Source of the DNA: UBA1774 sp045223835
Lineage (GTDB): Bacteria; Bacillota; Clostridia; Oscillospirales; Oscillospiraceae
DNA length: 17,351 nt
Direction of reading: 5' to 3'
Assembly: GCA_045223835.1 (NCBI GenBank)
Contig: JBGUZS010000022.1
Coordinates: 1 to 17,351, forward strand
This document shows, piece after piece, positions 6,386 through 13,876 of this stretch (positions are counted from its first letter, which is position 1; every line of letters begins with the position of its first letter). The notes under the pieces were generated by a model that searched no databases, was not told where the DNA came from, and saw only the letters and a list, made by a program, of their open reading frames with translations. Made by a program: the position numbers and the translations under genes.

Positions 6386-7854
6386 AAAACGAGAAGGTCT
6401 CGCAGATCGTCAGTCTGATCGACGAGAAGTATATCGACGAGGCGACCCTGTTCGCCCCGGACGGCCGGCGGCATTCCCGCGGCCGGGCTCCGGCTCGGCA
6501 GAAGGCCCGCCGGCTCCGGTGGGGCGCGGCGGCCGCATGCCTGCTTGCGGCCCTGGGGCTGGGGTCCGCCACATACGCCTATGCCGCCGAAGCCCGGGAA
6601 TACCGGACGGCGGTCACGTTCTTTGCGGAGAATGACCTTCCCCTGGAGGGACTCAGCCGCAGCGAGATCAAGGCGGTCTATCGGGATATCACCACCCGGC
6701 GCTTTTCCTACCGCAAAACCACGGAGGTGATCCGCCGTGCCGTCCCCGGATGGGAGATCACCCAGAGCGAGCCTGCGCCGGAGGATCTCGCCGCCCTGTG
6801 GGACCGGAAGAATTGGGCGGAGCCTGCACCGAAGGACGGGATCCGATTCCTCCGGGATTATCGGTATAAACACAGCGAAGACCGGGGCGAGATCCTGGAA
6901 AAAAGCCTGCTGGAATGCCGGCGGGATGAAGAACTGCTCTGGACCGCGGAATTCCCTTTCTATCTGGACGATTGGGCGGCTTTCCCGGAGGGGATTGCAG
7001 CCTGGGGCTGGAACGAGACCTTCTCCTCAGCGGACAGGACCTATGCCTGGATCGCTTTTTTGGATGGAGCGGGAAGCGTCCTTTGGCAGCAGCCCCTGAA
7101 CCACGGGTTTCAGCGTGAGTATATCGCTTCCGTGCTGCGGAATGACAACGGCACCTGGGCGGTGATCAGCCGGGGAGACGGGAAGTATCTGTGCCTCAGC
7201 TGCTTTGACCCGGCGGGGAAGGAGCTCAGCTTCCGTCAGACCGAGGTGGGGAACTACGGAATCTGGAACGCAGCCCGCCTGGGGAACGGATATATCCTGC
7301 ATCTGGGAAGCGATAACGCCGGGGATTATGCCCATCTCTTCCGCATGGACCGGGAAGGAAATGTGACCGACGAGTTTTCCTATGAGGGAGAGGACTGCGT
7401 CTACCATATTACGGATATGGCGGAGTTCGGCGGGCAGGTATACCTTTCGGCCTATGCCGTTCCCGTGCAGCGGGACGAGGGGGGAAGGGATGAGATCGCC
7501 AATATCCTGGATTATATCTGGTCGAAGGAGGACCACGGGATCGCGATTACCAGTGAGGAGCTGACCCCCGTTGTGCGGGAGAACTATACCGCCGTCCTGC
7601 TCCTGTGCGATCCGGAGGGAGGCGAACCGCAGACCTTCTATTCCGTGAAGGGTTCCCTGGGGGGCAAGCTCTCCGTGAACGAGGCCTCGGGGCTGGAATG
7701 GGATGTGGAGAGCGTGGAATCCACCTTCTTTTCCCCGGCCACCAGCGCCTTTTCCGTCGGCGGTACCTGCCGGGTGTTCCGCTATACCTTCGACGCCGGC
7801 GGAGCCATGACCGGCCAGAGGGACACCGGGGAGACGGTCCGGTATGCGAGATAG
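6382..7854 (+). CDS. Putative membrane-anchored anti-sigma factor with large extracellular sensor domain
   Basis: 490 residues. The GTG start at 6382 overlaps the sigma gene stop (GTGA) and is preceded by GGAGGAGGAGGGG. The N-terminal 46 residues are cytosolic and begin with a short amphipathic segment (IVSLIDEKYIDEAT) of the kind seen in clostridial sigma-factor partners, followed by an Arg-rich stretch. One transmembrane helix spans about residues 47-69. The remaining 420 residues should lie outside the membrane and contain repeated Trp/Gly/Tyr beta-strand-like blocks (AAWGWNETF, TYAWIAFLDGAG, GTWAVISRGDG, NGYILHLGSDNAGDY), suggestive of a beta-propeller or similar sensor. I do not recognise a named domain there. 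The anti-sigma role is inferred from overlap, topology and gene order. No regulated proteolysis site can be shown. Confidence 0.7.
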   Translation: MKNEKVSQIVSLIDEKYIDEATLFAPDGRRHSRGRAPARQKARRLRWGAAAACLLAALGLGSATYAYAAEAREYRTAVTFFAENDLPLEGLSRSEIKAVYRDITTRRFSYRKTTEVIRRAVPGWEITQSEPAPEDLAALWDRKNWAEPAPKDGIRFLRDYRYKHSEDRGEILEKSLLECRRDEELLWTAEFPFYLDDWAAFPEGIAAWGWNETFSSADRTYAWIAFLDGAGSVLWQQPLNHGFQREYIASVLRNDNGTWAVISRGDGKYLCLSCFDPAGKELSFRQTEVGNYGIWNAARLGNGYILHLGSDNAGDYAHLFRMDREGNVTDEFSYEGEDCVYHITDMAEFGGQVYLSAYAVPVQRDEGGRDEIANILDYIWSKEDHGIAITSEELTPVVRENYTAVLLLCDPEGGEPQTFYSVKGSLGGKLSVNEASGLEWDVESVESTFFSPATSAFSVGGTCRVFRYTFDAGGAMTGQRDTGETVRYAR

Positions 7855-7909
7855 CGATGCGCTGTGCATGAGCTGTCCCGTCAAAACCCTCATGTAAACC
7901 GGGGGAGAA

Positions 7910-7938
7910 TTGAGTTCTGCCCATCGGCGTGGTATACT
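7910..7938 (+). promoter_or_regulatory. Sigma-A-type promoter for the redox cluster
   Basis: TTGAGT (7910-7915), a 17-base spacer and TATACT (7933-7938). It lies 45 bases upstream of the ATG at 7984, whose leader carries AAAGGA. The promoter is well preserved although the first gene behind it is broken, so it probably still drives the two downstream genes. Confidence 0.65.
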
Positions 7939-7983
7939 TCTCTCAAAACAGCCGAATCCGGCTGATCAGAAAGGACGATCGTC

Positions 7984-8068
7984 ATGAAGTCATTTTCCGG
8001 ACGCCTGCTCACCCTGGCCCTGACCCTCACCCTGCTGGGCCGAGATCCTTGAAGAGCTGCTGAAATGA
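7984..8068 (+). pseudogene. Remnant of a secreted-protein gene: signal peptide joined to last codons
   Basis: An ATG at 7984 with AAAGGA upstream opens a typical signal peptide (MKSFSGRLL followed by a Leu/Thr/Ala-rich core) but reaches a stop at 8052 after 22 residues. In another frame, bases 8039-8068 encode AEILEELLK and a TGA that overlaps the ATG of the next gene (ATGA), as a normal operon junction would. The simplest reading is an internal, frame-changing deletion that removed the body of the gene and left both ends. From memory, CD1871A genes in Clostridia often sit beside a thioredoxin-like or TlpA-type secreted protein, and the C-terminal tail would fit one. The identity of the lost gene is inference. 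Confidence 0.6.
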
Positions 8069-8202
8069 AGAAACGCGGTTTTGCTCTCCTGGCGCTGCTC
8101 CTGGCCGCCGCGCTGGTGGTCGTCGGCGTGACGGAGGGCCAGGCGAAGGAGGTCATGATGAAGGCGGTCCGGGTCTGCCTGGAGTGTATCGGCGTTGGGT
8201 AA
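8065..8202 (+). CDS. CD1871A family CXXC motif-containing small protein
   Basis: 45 residues. The ATG at 8065 overlaps the TGA left from the upstream remnant. The sequence is a Lys-Lys-Arg start, one hydrophobic helix (about residues 6-22) and a C-terminal KAVRVCLECIGVG with the CXXC pair C38/C41. I recognise this as the clostridial CD1871A family, named from the Clostridioides difficile gene and usually followed by a 4Fe-4S membrane protein, as here. The single helix with a terminal CXXC suggests a membrane-tethered thiol relay or a small metal or cluster site; the function is not established. Its stop codon lies eight bases inside the start of the next gene, so the two are translationally coupled. 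Confidence 0.88.
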   Translation: MKKRGFALLALLLAAALVVVGVTEGQAKEVMMKAVRVCLECIGVG

Positions 8203-9058
8203 GGGGAAGGTAAGGCTGCGGATCCAGCTGCTGGCGGCGCTGGTCCAGAATGCGGATTTCCGGGGCTTTTTCACCGGGAGGATCAACCGGGGCGCGCTGA
8301 AAAGCGTCTGCGTGCCGGGGCTCAACTGCTACTCCTGCCCCGGGGCGCTGGGGGCCTGTCCCATCGGCTCCCTCCAGGCCTTCCTGTCCTCCCGGCCCGT
8401 GCGCTTTCCCTATTACGTCGTGGGGCTGCTGCTGTTTTTCGGCGCCCTGCTGGGAAGGGCGGTATGCGACTTTCTCTGCCCCTTCGGGCTGGTGCAGGAC
8501 CTGCTGCATAAACTGCCCTTTCCCCGCCGGAAGCTGGGGACCTTTCCCGGGGACCGGCTGCTGCGGAAGCTGAAGTATGCGGTGCTCCTGGTGCTGGTGA
8601 TCGGCCTCCCCGCCCTGGTCATGGATTACGTTCCGGCCTTCTGCAAATACCTTTGCCCGGCGGGGACCCTGGGGGGCGGCGTTCCTCTGGTGCTCCTGCA
8701 TGGAGGGAGGCTGCACCTGGCGGTGGGCGGGCTTTTCCTCTGGAAGCTGGCCGTAGCCCTGGGGATCCTGGTCCTGTGCATTCTCCTGTTCCGCCCTTTC
8801 TGCAAATACCTCTGTCCCCTGGGGGCGCTCTATGGCCTGACGAACCCCATCTCCCTCTGGCGGATGCATCTGGATGCGGGCCGCTGCACCGGCTGCGGCG
8901 CCTGCGCCAGAGCCTGTCCCATGCAGGTGGATCCGTCCAGGACTCCCAACAGCCCGGAATGCATCCGCTGCGGGGACTGCACCCGGAGCTGTCCCGCCGG
9001 GGCGCTGCATCTGGGGATCCGCAGCAAGGCTCCGGAGAAGGCGGAAAAGGAAACCTGA
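8195..9058 (+). CDS. 4Fe-4S binding integral membrane protein (NapH/NosR-like polyferredoxin)
   Basis: 287 residues. The TTG start at 8195 has GGAG ten bases upstream and overlaps the CD1871A gene; no ATG or GTG is available before the conserved region. The N-terminal cysteines C39, C45, C48 and C55 lie in VPGLNCYSCPGALGACPIG. About four to five hydrophobic helices follow, with membrane-edge CXXXCP motifs (CDFLCPFG at C91/C95, then CKYLCPAG and CKYLCPLG) typical of NapH and NosR-type electron carriers. The C-terminus is a two-cluster ferredoxin domain: C231, C234, C237, C241 and C256, C259, C262, C266. It should pass electrons across or along the membrane. With the CXXC neighbour, the acceptor may be an exported thiol protein; this is inference. 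Confidence 0.88.
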   Translation: MGKGKVRLRIQLLAALVQNADFRGFFTGRINRGALKSVCVPGLNCYSCPGALGACPIGSLQAFLSSRPVRFPYYVVGLLLFFGALLGRAVCDFLCPFGLVQDLLHKLPFPRRKLGTFPGDRLLRKLKYAVLLVLVIGLPALVMDYVPAFCKYLCPAGTLGGGVPLVLLHGGRLHLAVGGLFLWKLAVALGILVLCILLFRPFCKYLCPLGALYGLTNPISLWRMHLDAGRCTGCGACARACPMQVDPSRTPNSPECIRCGDCTRSCPAGALHLGIRSKAPEKAEKET

Positions 9059-9065
9059 ACCCGAA

Positions 9066-9093
9066 ACGCGGGCGTCCGAATGGGCGCCCGCGT
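9066..9093 (+). terminator. GC-rich stem-loop after the 4Fe-4S gene
   Basis: A perfect nine-base stem ACGCGGGCG (9066-9074) / CGCCCGCGT (9085-9093) with a ten-base loop starts eight bases after the stop codon. The following CTTGAATTTCC is only a weak T-run, so termination may be partial. The -35 box of the MoxR promoter begins two bases later. Confidence 0.6.
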
Positions 9094-9094
9094 C

Positions 9095-9123
9095 TTGAAT
9101 TTCCCCCCAGAAAATGCTATCCT
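9095..9123 (+). promoter_or_regulatory. Extended -10 promoter for the MoxR-DUF58-transglutaminase operon
   Basis: TTGAAT (9095-9100), a 17-base spacer and TATCCT (9118-9123) with TGC just upstream (9115-9117). It lies about 40 bases before the ATG at 9164 and shares GAAAATGCTAT with the promoter at 2958-2985. Confidence 0.55.
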
Positions 9124-9163
9124 TAACCTGGACAATTCTATGAATCTTGAAGGCGGTGATCCT

Positions 9164-10102
9164 ATGTCTTCCATTCAGCTGGTGGAAAACGTGAAGAAGA
9201 ACATCGGGAAGGTGATCGTGGGCAAGGAGGCCCAGGCGGAGGCGCTGCTCCTGGCCCTGGTCTGCGGCGGTCATGTGCTCATCGAGGATGTGCCCGGTCT
9301 GGGGAAGACCACCCTGGTAACGGCCTTGGCCCGGTCCCTGAACTGCACCTATTCCCGCATCCAGTTCACCTCCGACCTGCTTCCCTCGGACGTGACCGGC
9401 TATACGGCCTTCAACCCCAAGACCGGGGAGCGGGAGGTCTGCTTCGGCGGCCTCATGGCCCAGATCGTGCTGGCGGACGAGATCAACCGCACCAGCCCCA
9501 AGACCCAGTCCAGCCTGCTGGAGGCCATGCAGGAGGCCCAGCTCACCATCGACGGGAGGACCTATCCGCTGCCCTCCCCCTTCATCGTCCTGGCCACCCA
9601 GAACCCGGTGGAGCATACGGGCACCTACCCGCTGCCGGAGGCGCAGCTGGACCGGTTCTTCATGCAGATCTCCCTGGGCTACCCCTCCCATGAGGAGGAG
9701 ATCGATATCCTGAAGCGCAATATGCGCGCCCGGCCCATCGACGAGCTGGAGCCCGTCGCATCCGCCGAGGATATCCTGGCTCTGCGGGAGGAGCGGAAGA
9801 AGGTCATCTGCGCGGACGCGGTGCTGGACTATATCATCCAGATCGCGGAGGCCACCCGGAAGGACGAGCGCATCAGCCTGGGGATCAGCCCCCGGGGCTG
9901 CATTGCCCTGACGGAGGCGGCCATGGCCAACGCCCTCTTCTCCGGCCGGGACTACACCCTGCCGGACGACGTGCAGAAGCTGGCCGTCCAGGTGCTGGCC
10001 CACCGCCTGGTGCTGGACCGCCGCAGCGGCATCCGGGGGGAGAGCCGGGGCAGCGTGCTCGCCTCCATCATCCGGGAGATCAAGGTCCCGGCGGTGTCAT
10101 GA
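9164..10102 (+). CDS. MoxR family AAA+ ATPase
   Basis: 312 residues from the ATG at 9164, which has AAGGCGG about eight bases upstream; an earlier in-frame ATG at 9080 would lie inside the terminator stem and promoter. Walker A is EDVPGLGKTT (residues 41-50), Walker B is IVLADE (101-106) followed by INRTSPKTQSSLLEAMQE, and sensor 1 is LATQNPVE with N147. The lid domain with ISPRG follows. MoxR ATPases act as chaperone-like remodellers, often for partners with VWA or DUF58 domains. The stop overlaps the next start by four bases (ATGA), so it is coupled to the DUF58 gene. The gene symbol is left blank because several MoxR subfamilies exist. Confidence 0.93.
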   Translation: MSSIQLVENVKKNIGKVIVGKEAQAEALLLALVCGGHVLIEDVPGLGKTTLVTALARSLNCTYSRIQFTSDLLPSDVTGYTAFNPKTGEREVCFGGLMAQIVLADEINRTSPKTQSSLLEAMQEAQLTIDGRTYPLPSPFIVLATQNPVEHTGTYPLPEAQLDRFFMQISLGYPSHEEEIDILKRNMRARPIDELEPVASAEDILALREERKKVICADAVLDYIIQIAEATRKDERISLGISPRGCIALTEAAMANALFSGRDYTLPDDVQKLAVQVLAHRLVLDRRSGIRGESRGSVLASIIREIKVPAVS

Positions 10103-11265
10103 AGGTCCTGCGCTTCCTGTTCTATCTGCTGATGCCCGTCTTCCTTTTTGCCGGGCTGTATACCGGCATGCGGATCTGGTATGTCGTCCTCATCGCCCAG
10201 ATCCTGCTGGTGCTGGCCATCCTGGGGCTGAATCAGTGGACCGTGCGCACCTTTTCCTATACCCAGAAGCTGGACGCCGCTGAGGCCGTGAAGGGCAGCG
10301 AGACCGCCCTGCATCTTTCCATCCGGAACGAAAAGCCATTTCCCCTCTCCATGATGCAGATGGATGTGGAGCTGGCAGCCCCCAGCGAGAATACGCAGAT
10401 CTCCTTCAGCCTGCTGCCCTTTGCGGGAAAGGAGTTCGATTTCAAGGTCTCCATGCCCTATCGGGGCGTCTATCCCATCGGGATCACCACCATGCGGATC
10501 ACCGATATCTTCGGCCTGCTGCCCATGCGCTTCGATATGCGGAAGCTGCATTATTACCGCCAGCCGGAGCTGACGGTCTACCCCCGGGCGGAGGCCCCCG
10601 CCTCCCTGTATGCGGACGTGGCGGATGAAAAGCTCTTCGGGGAGCGGTTCCTGCATCAGGCCGAGAGCGGGAGCAGCATCTCCGGCGCCCGGGCGTACCG
10701 GCCCGGGGATCCCCTGAAGCAGATCCATTGGAAAAAGAGCGCCGCCCACGGGGAGCTCTTTGTGAAGCAGTATGAGCAGCCCATCCGGGAAAACCTGACC
10801 CTGCTCATCGATAACTGCGCCCACGGCGCGGCGGGTGAGGACGCTCTGGCCCGGGCGGACACGGTCTGCGAGGCAGCGGCCTGCATCACCCTCCACTGCC
10901 TCTCCAGGAACCGCAGCGCCGCGCTCCGGGCCCTTTGCGATACCCGGGGCGTACACAGCGGGGAGGAAGCCCTGAACCTGACGGATTTTGAGAAGATCCG
11001 CCGCTGGCTGGCCCTGCTGCCCTTTGGGGAAGAGCCCGCGAAGGGACCGCTGCCCATGGAGTCCGCCTCCGGCCGGAGCTCCCTGATCCTGGTTACGGAT
11101 TCCTTCACCCCGGAGCTGGAGGCCTCCCTGGCGGAGGCGGAGTCCTGGTACGGCGCCGTGACCCTGGTGCTGGTGGGGGAGGGGGACCGGGATACGGGCC
11201 TCATTCCCACCATCCGTCTGCCCCTGGGCTGCGATGTGGCAGCCCAGCTGGTGGCGCTGGAGTAA
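10099..11265 (+). CDS. DUF58 domain-containing membrane protein
   Basis: 388 residues. The ATG at 10099 overlaps the MoxR stop. Two hydrophobic segments (about residues 4-22 and 27-45) anchor the N-terminus. A beta-rich region follows, and then the DUF58 signature YRPGDPLKQIHWKKSA at residues 200-215, after which the chain continues into a VWA-like fold (LTLLIDN, LILVTDSF). Partners in this genetic arrangement are thought to form a membrane complex with the MoxR ATPase. The molecular role of DUF58 is not known. Length and gene order match the common MoxR-DUF58-transglutaminase set of Firmicutes. Confidence 0.9.
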   Translation: MKVLRFLFYLLMPVFLFAGLYTGMRIWYVVLIAQILLVLAILGLNQWTVRTFSYTQKLDAAEAVKGSETALHLSIRNEKPFPLSMMQMDVELAAPSENTQISFSLLPFAGKEFDFKVSMPYRGVYPIGITTMRITDIFGLLPMRFDMRKLHYYRQPELTVYPRAEAPASLYADVADEKLFGERFLHQAESGSSISGARAYRPGDPLKQIHWKKSAAHGELFVKQYEQPIRENLTLLIDNCAHGAAGEDALARADTVCEAAACITLHCLSRNRSAALRALCDTRGVHSGEEALNLTDFEKIRRWLALLPFGEEPAKGPLPMESASGRSSLILVTDSFTPELEASLAEAESWYGAVTLVLVGEGDRDTGLIPTIRLPLGCDVAAQLVALE

Positions 11266-11277
11266 GGGGGTGCTGAC

Positions 11278-13620
11278 GTGAAGAAGCAAAACGCCGTCTT
11301 TTCCGCCTCCCTGGCCGTGGAGCTGCTGTGCTGCCTCCTGGGAAGCTGCGCCTTCTGCAGCGCCCTCCTGCCCGCCCTGGGCCAGGAGGTGAGCATGGCG
11401 GACTGCATGCTCTTTGCGGCGGTGGATCTCTCCGTGATCTTCCTCCTCTCCCGACGGTGGTGGATCGCCCCGGCGCTGATCGCGGCGGCTGCCCTCCTGG
11501 GCTTCGGCGCCCTCTGGGCGTTCAGGCTGAAGGATACGGTGCTGGAATATGTGAACGGCTTTATCGAGTGGTACAACGCCGCCTATCCCTATACCCTGCC
11601 CTATTCGGAAAACGGCAGCCAGTTTCTGGTCCATCTGGCCTTTTCCTTCCCCGTGACCCTGGTGCTGTATATCTATTTCCGCCGTCTGCCCTTCCTGCCG
11701 GTGTGGGTGCTCCTCAGCGCGGCCCTGCTGGTTTGGATGCATTATTCCGGCGCGGAAAACCTGCTCACCGCGGCGGCCCTGCTGCTCATCGTCCTCTTCG
11801 TGCTCATCTGCCGCACCAACGCCCGGAGCATCAACCGGAAGCTTGGGCGGGGGGAAAAGATCCCCGCCTCCGCCATGCTGGTCACGGCCATGGCGCTGGC
11901 CCCCTTGGCGGTGCTCTTCGCCTTCGCCTTCGGCCCCAAGGAGGAGGGGGCCTGGCAGTCCAGATCCCTGGTGAATTTCGTGGAGGATCTGGGGGACGTG
12001 TTCTCCTTCTACGGGGAGGGGAGCTCCAGCGGCGGCAGCTTCGACCTGTCCTACTCCGGCCTTTCCCCCAACGGCTTCCAGCTGGGGGGGAATATCGAGC
12101 CCAATAACCGCCCGGTCCTGCGGGTGAAGACCGATACCCCCATCCTTCTGGCCGGGGCGGTGTACGATACCTATAACGGCTATGGCTGGTACGATGGCTG
12201 GGCCCTGGGACGCTTCCGCTTCAACAGTCCCCTGTGGCGGGGCAAGCGGCGGGAGATCTTCACCATCGATAAGCCCTCCTCCAACCAGGCCCTGGCGCCC
12301 TATGGGAAGATCAGCAAGAGCGCCCTCCTGGATATCTCCATGAGCGTGAATTTCCGCTCCCTCTTCGCCGGGGGCAAGCTGGAGCGCCTGAGCCTCCAGC
12401 GGGCGGACGACTCCAGGATCTACTTCAATACCCAGGGGGAGCTGTACGCCCTGGAGTTTCCGGACTATGCCCTGACCTACACCATCCGCACCCGGGTCTT
12501 CGACCGGGAGCAGGAGAACTTCGACTGGAACATGCATGTCCTGCTGAAATACGCCTCCGCCTCCAGGGACCGGGAATATGAGGAGATCAGGCAGAGATAT
12601 ACAACCCTCTCGGAGACCATCGAGCCCTTTGCGGCGGAGCTGGTGGAGGAGATCACCGCCGGCAGCGAAGACGACTATGACAAGGCCCTGGCCATCGAGA
12701 GCTGGATCCGGGAGAACTGCACCTATACCCAGACCCCCGGGGACGCCCCCGGGGACCGGGATTTCCTCTCCTATTTCCTGGAGACCCGGGAGGGCTACTG
12801 CACCTATTACGCCACCGCCATGACCCTCATGGCGCGCATGGCCGGGCTTCCCGCCCGGTATGTCACCGGCTACGGCCTGAAGCAGGCGGATAAGGTGCGG
12901 GATACCACCTCCTATGTGGCCACCAACGCCACCGCCCATGCCTGGTCCCAGGTCTATTTCTACGGCGTGGGCTGGGTGGATTTCGACCCCACCCACTGGA
13001 ACTTCTATGAGCCGGTGACGAAGGATGCGCCGGAGGAGGAGAAGCCGAAGCCCACGGCGAGGCCGGATGTGCCGGAGCTTCCGGAGCCGGAGCTGCCCGA
13101 GCCGGAGCTGCCCGAGCCGGAGCTGCCTGAGCCGGAGACGGACCATGAGCCCGCGGCCCCGAAGAAGAAGGACAATACGGGAAAGCTCCTGCTGATCATC
13201 CTGGGCTTCGACCTGGCCGCCTTCCTGGTCTTCCTGCTGGTGCGGTTCATCCTGCTGTTCTTCCGGGTGGAGAACTTCTATCGCCGTCTGAACCGGAAGT
13301 ATCCGGATAACGCCGCCCGGGCGGACGTGTGCTACCGCCAGATCCTGAAGCAGCTGGGCTTCCTGGGGCTGGAGCTGCAGCCCGCGGATACCATCCTGCG
13401 CTTCTGCGCCCGGGCGGACGAGGCCCTGGCCGGGGAGCGGGCCCGATACTCCCTGGGGACCGTGTGCGAGCCCGTAGTCCTCTCCCGCTTCGCCCTGCGG
13501 CAGCCTTCGGACGGGGAGCTCCGGCGGATGTGCGACTATTATATTTTCCTGGAGCGGGTCCTGCGGAAGAAGCTGGGTCTTCGGAAGTATATCCTCCGCC
13601 GCATGCTCCTGGGCCGGTAA
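11278..13620 (+). CDS. Transmembrane transglutaminase-like (cysteine protease fold) protein
   Basis: 780 residues. The GTG start at 11278 has AAGGGGG about seven bases upstream and lies 12 bases after the DUF58 stop. About five to six hydrophobic helices occupy residues 5-225. A long extracytoplasmic part follows with a transglutaminase core whose triad is visible: C508 in GYCTYYA, H554 in AHAWSQVYF and D570 in DFDPT. A Pro/Glu linker with four PELPE units (residues 599-618) leads to a further helix (about 638-662) and a cytosolic tail of about 115 residues, resembling DUF4129-type tails. Such proteins may cross-link or cleave envelope proteins or peptides, but no substrate is known. It closes the operon with MoxR and DUF58. 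Confidence 0.9.
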   Translation: MKKQNAVFSASLAVELLCCLLGSCAFCSALLPALGQEVSMADCMLFAAVDLSVIFLLSRRWWIAPALIAAAALLGFGALWAFRLKDTVLEYVNGFIEWYNAAYPYTLPYSENGSQFLVHLAFSFPVTLVLYIYFRRLPFLPVWVLLSAALLVWMHYSGAENLLTAAALLLIVLFVLICRTNARSINRKLGRGEKIPASAMLVTAMALAPLAVLFAFAFGPKEEGAWQSRSLVNFVEDLGDVFSFYGEGSSSGGSFDLSYSGLSPNGFQLGGNIEPNNRPVLRVKTDTPILLAGAVYDTYNGYGWYDGWALGRFRFNSPLWRGKRREIFTIDKPSSNQALAPYGKISKSALLDISMSVNFRSLFAGGKLERLSLQRADDSRIYFNTQGELYALEFPDYALTYTIRTRVFDREQENFDWNMHVLLKYASASRDREYEEIRQRYTTLSETIEPFAAELVEEITAGSEDDYDKALAIESWIRENCTYTQTPGDAPGDRDFLSYFLETREGYCTYYATAMTLMARMAGLPARYVTGYGLKQADKVRDTTSYVATNATAHAWSQVYFYGVGWVDFDPTHWNFYEPVTKDAPEEEKPKPTARPDVPELPEPELPEPELPEPELPEPETDHEPAAPKKKDNTGKLLLIILGFDLAAFLVFLLVRFILLFFRVENFYRRLNRKYPDNAARADVCYRQILKQLGFLGLELQPADTILRFCARADEALAGERARYSLGTVCEPVVLSRFALRQPSDGELRRMCDYYIFLERVLRKKLGLRKYILRRMLLGR
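13072..13131 (+). repeat. Four tandem 15-bp units encoding PELPE
   Basis: Units of CCGGAGCTKCCNGAG start at 13072, 13087, 13102 and 13117, with only third-position changes between them. A partial unit follows. They form the rigid, charged linker between the transglutaminase domain and the last membrane helix of the protein, and could vary in copy number by slippage. Confidence 0.9.
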
Positions 13621-13876
13621 ACGGCGGCGGAGCTCCGGCATGGGCGTGCTGCAGAACGCCCCGCATCCGGCATAGCGCAGAAGGTTCGGTATGGCGGGCG
13701 GGAATCGCATTTTGCAGCATGCCCTGTTTGTCATTTTGGGGATTTGTATATCATTGAAAGATTCTGCATAAATTTAGGCTTGCCATTTGTCCGGTTCTGT
13801 GTTAAAGTTACGATGTATCGCTATCCATATGTTGCTATGATAGAATGCAAATCATAAGTGGAGAGAGGTTAAAGAC
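13621..13876. other. Intergenic region before the surface protein gene
   Basis: 256 bases without a convincing gene. Near the left end an imperfect inverted repeat spans 13635-13670 (CCGG arms and a GGCGT/ACGCC inner stem) without a T-run, so it may only weakly terminate the transglutaminase operon. From about 13730 the sequence becomes AT-rich, consistent with a promoter and leader region for the next gene. Confidence 0.5.
13780..13808 (+). promoter_or_regulatory. Candidate promoter for the VWA/Cna-B surface protein
   Basis: TTGCCA (13780-13785), a 17-base spacer and TAAAGT (13803-13808) preceded by TGT. It leaves a leader of about 65 bases before the ATG at 13877. TAGAAT at 13841-13846 is a better -10 match but has no matching -35, so the assignment is uncertain. 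Confidence 0.35.

Noticed and set aside
7867..7894. CATGAG / CTCATG inverted repeat after the anti-sigma gene as a terminator
   Set aside because: The stem is six bases with a 16-base loop and no T-run follows, so it is unlikely to terminate transcription.
8153..10003. A 616-codon minus-strand frame across the 4Fe-4S and MoxR genes
   Set aside because: It is a mirror of GC-rich coding sequence, crosses a terminator and a promoter, and has no recognisable domain.
9952..13734. A 1260-codon open frame on the minus strand opposite the MoxR-DUF58-transglutaminase genes
   Set aside because: It is antisense to three well-recognised genes, is rich in Gly, Gln, His and Pro as expected from the complement of GC-rich codons, and shows no family motif.
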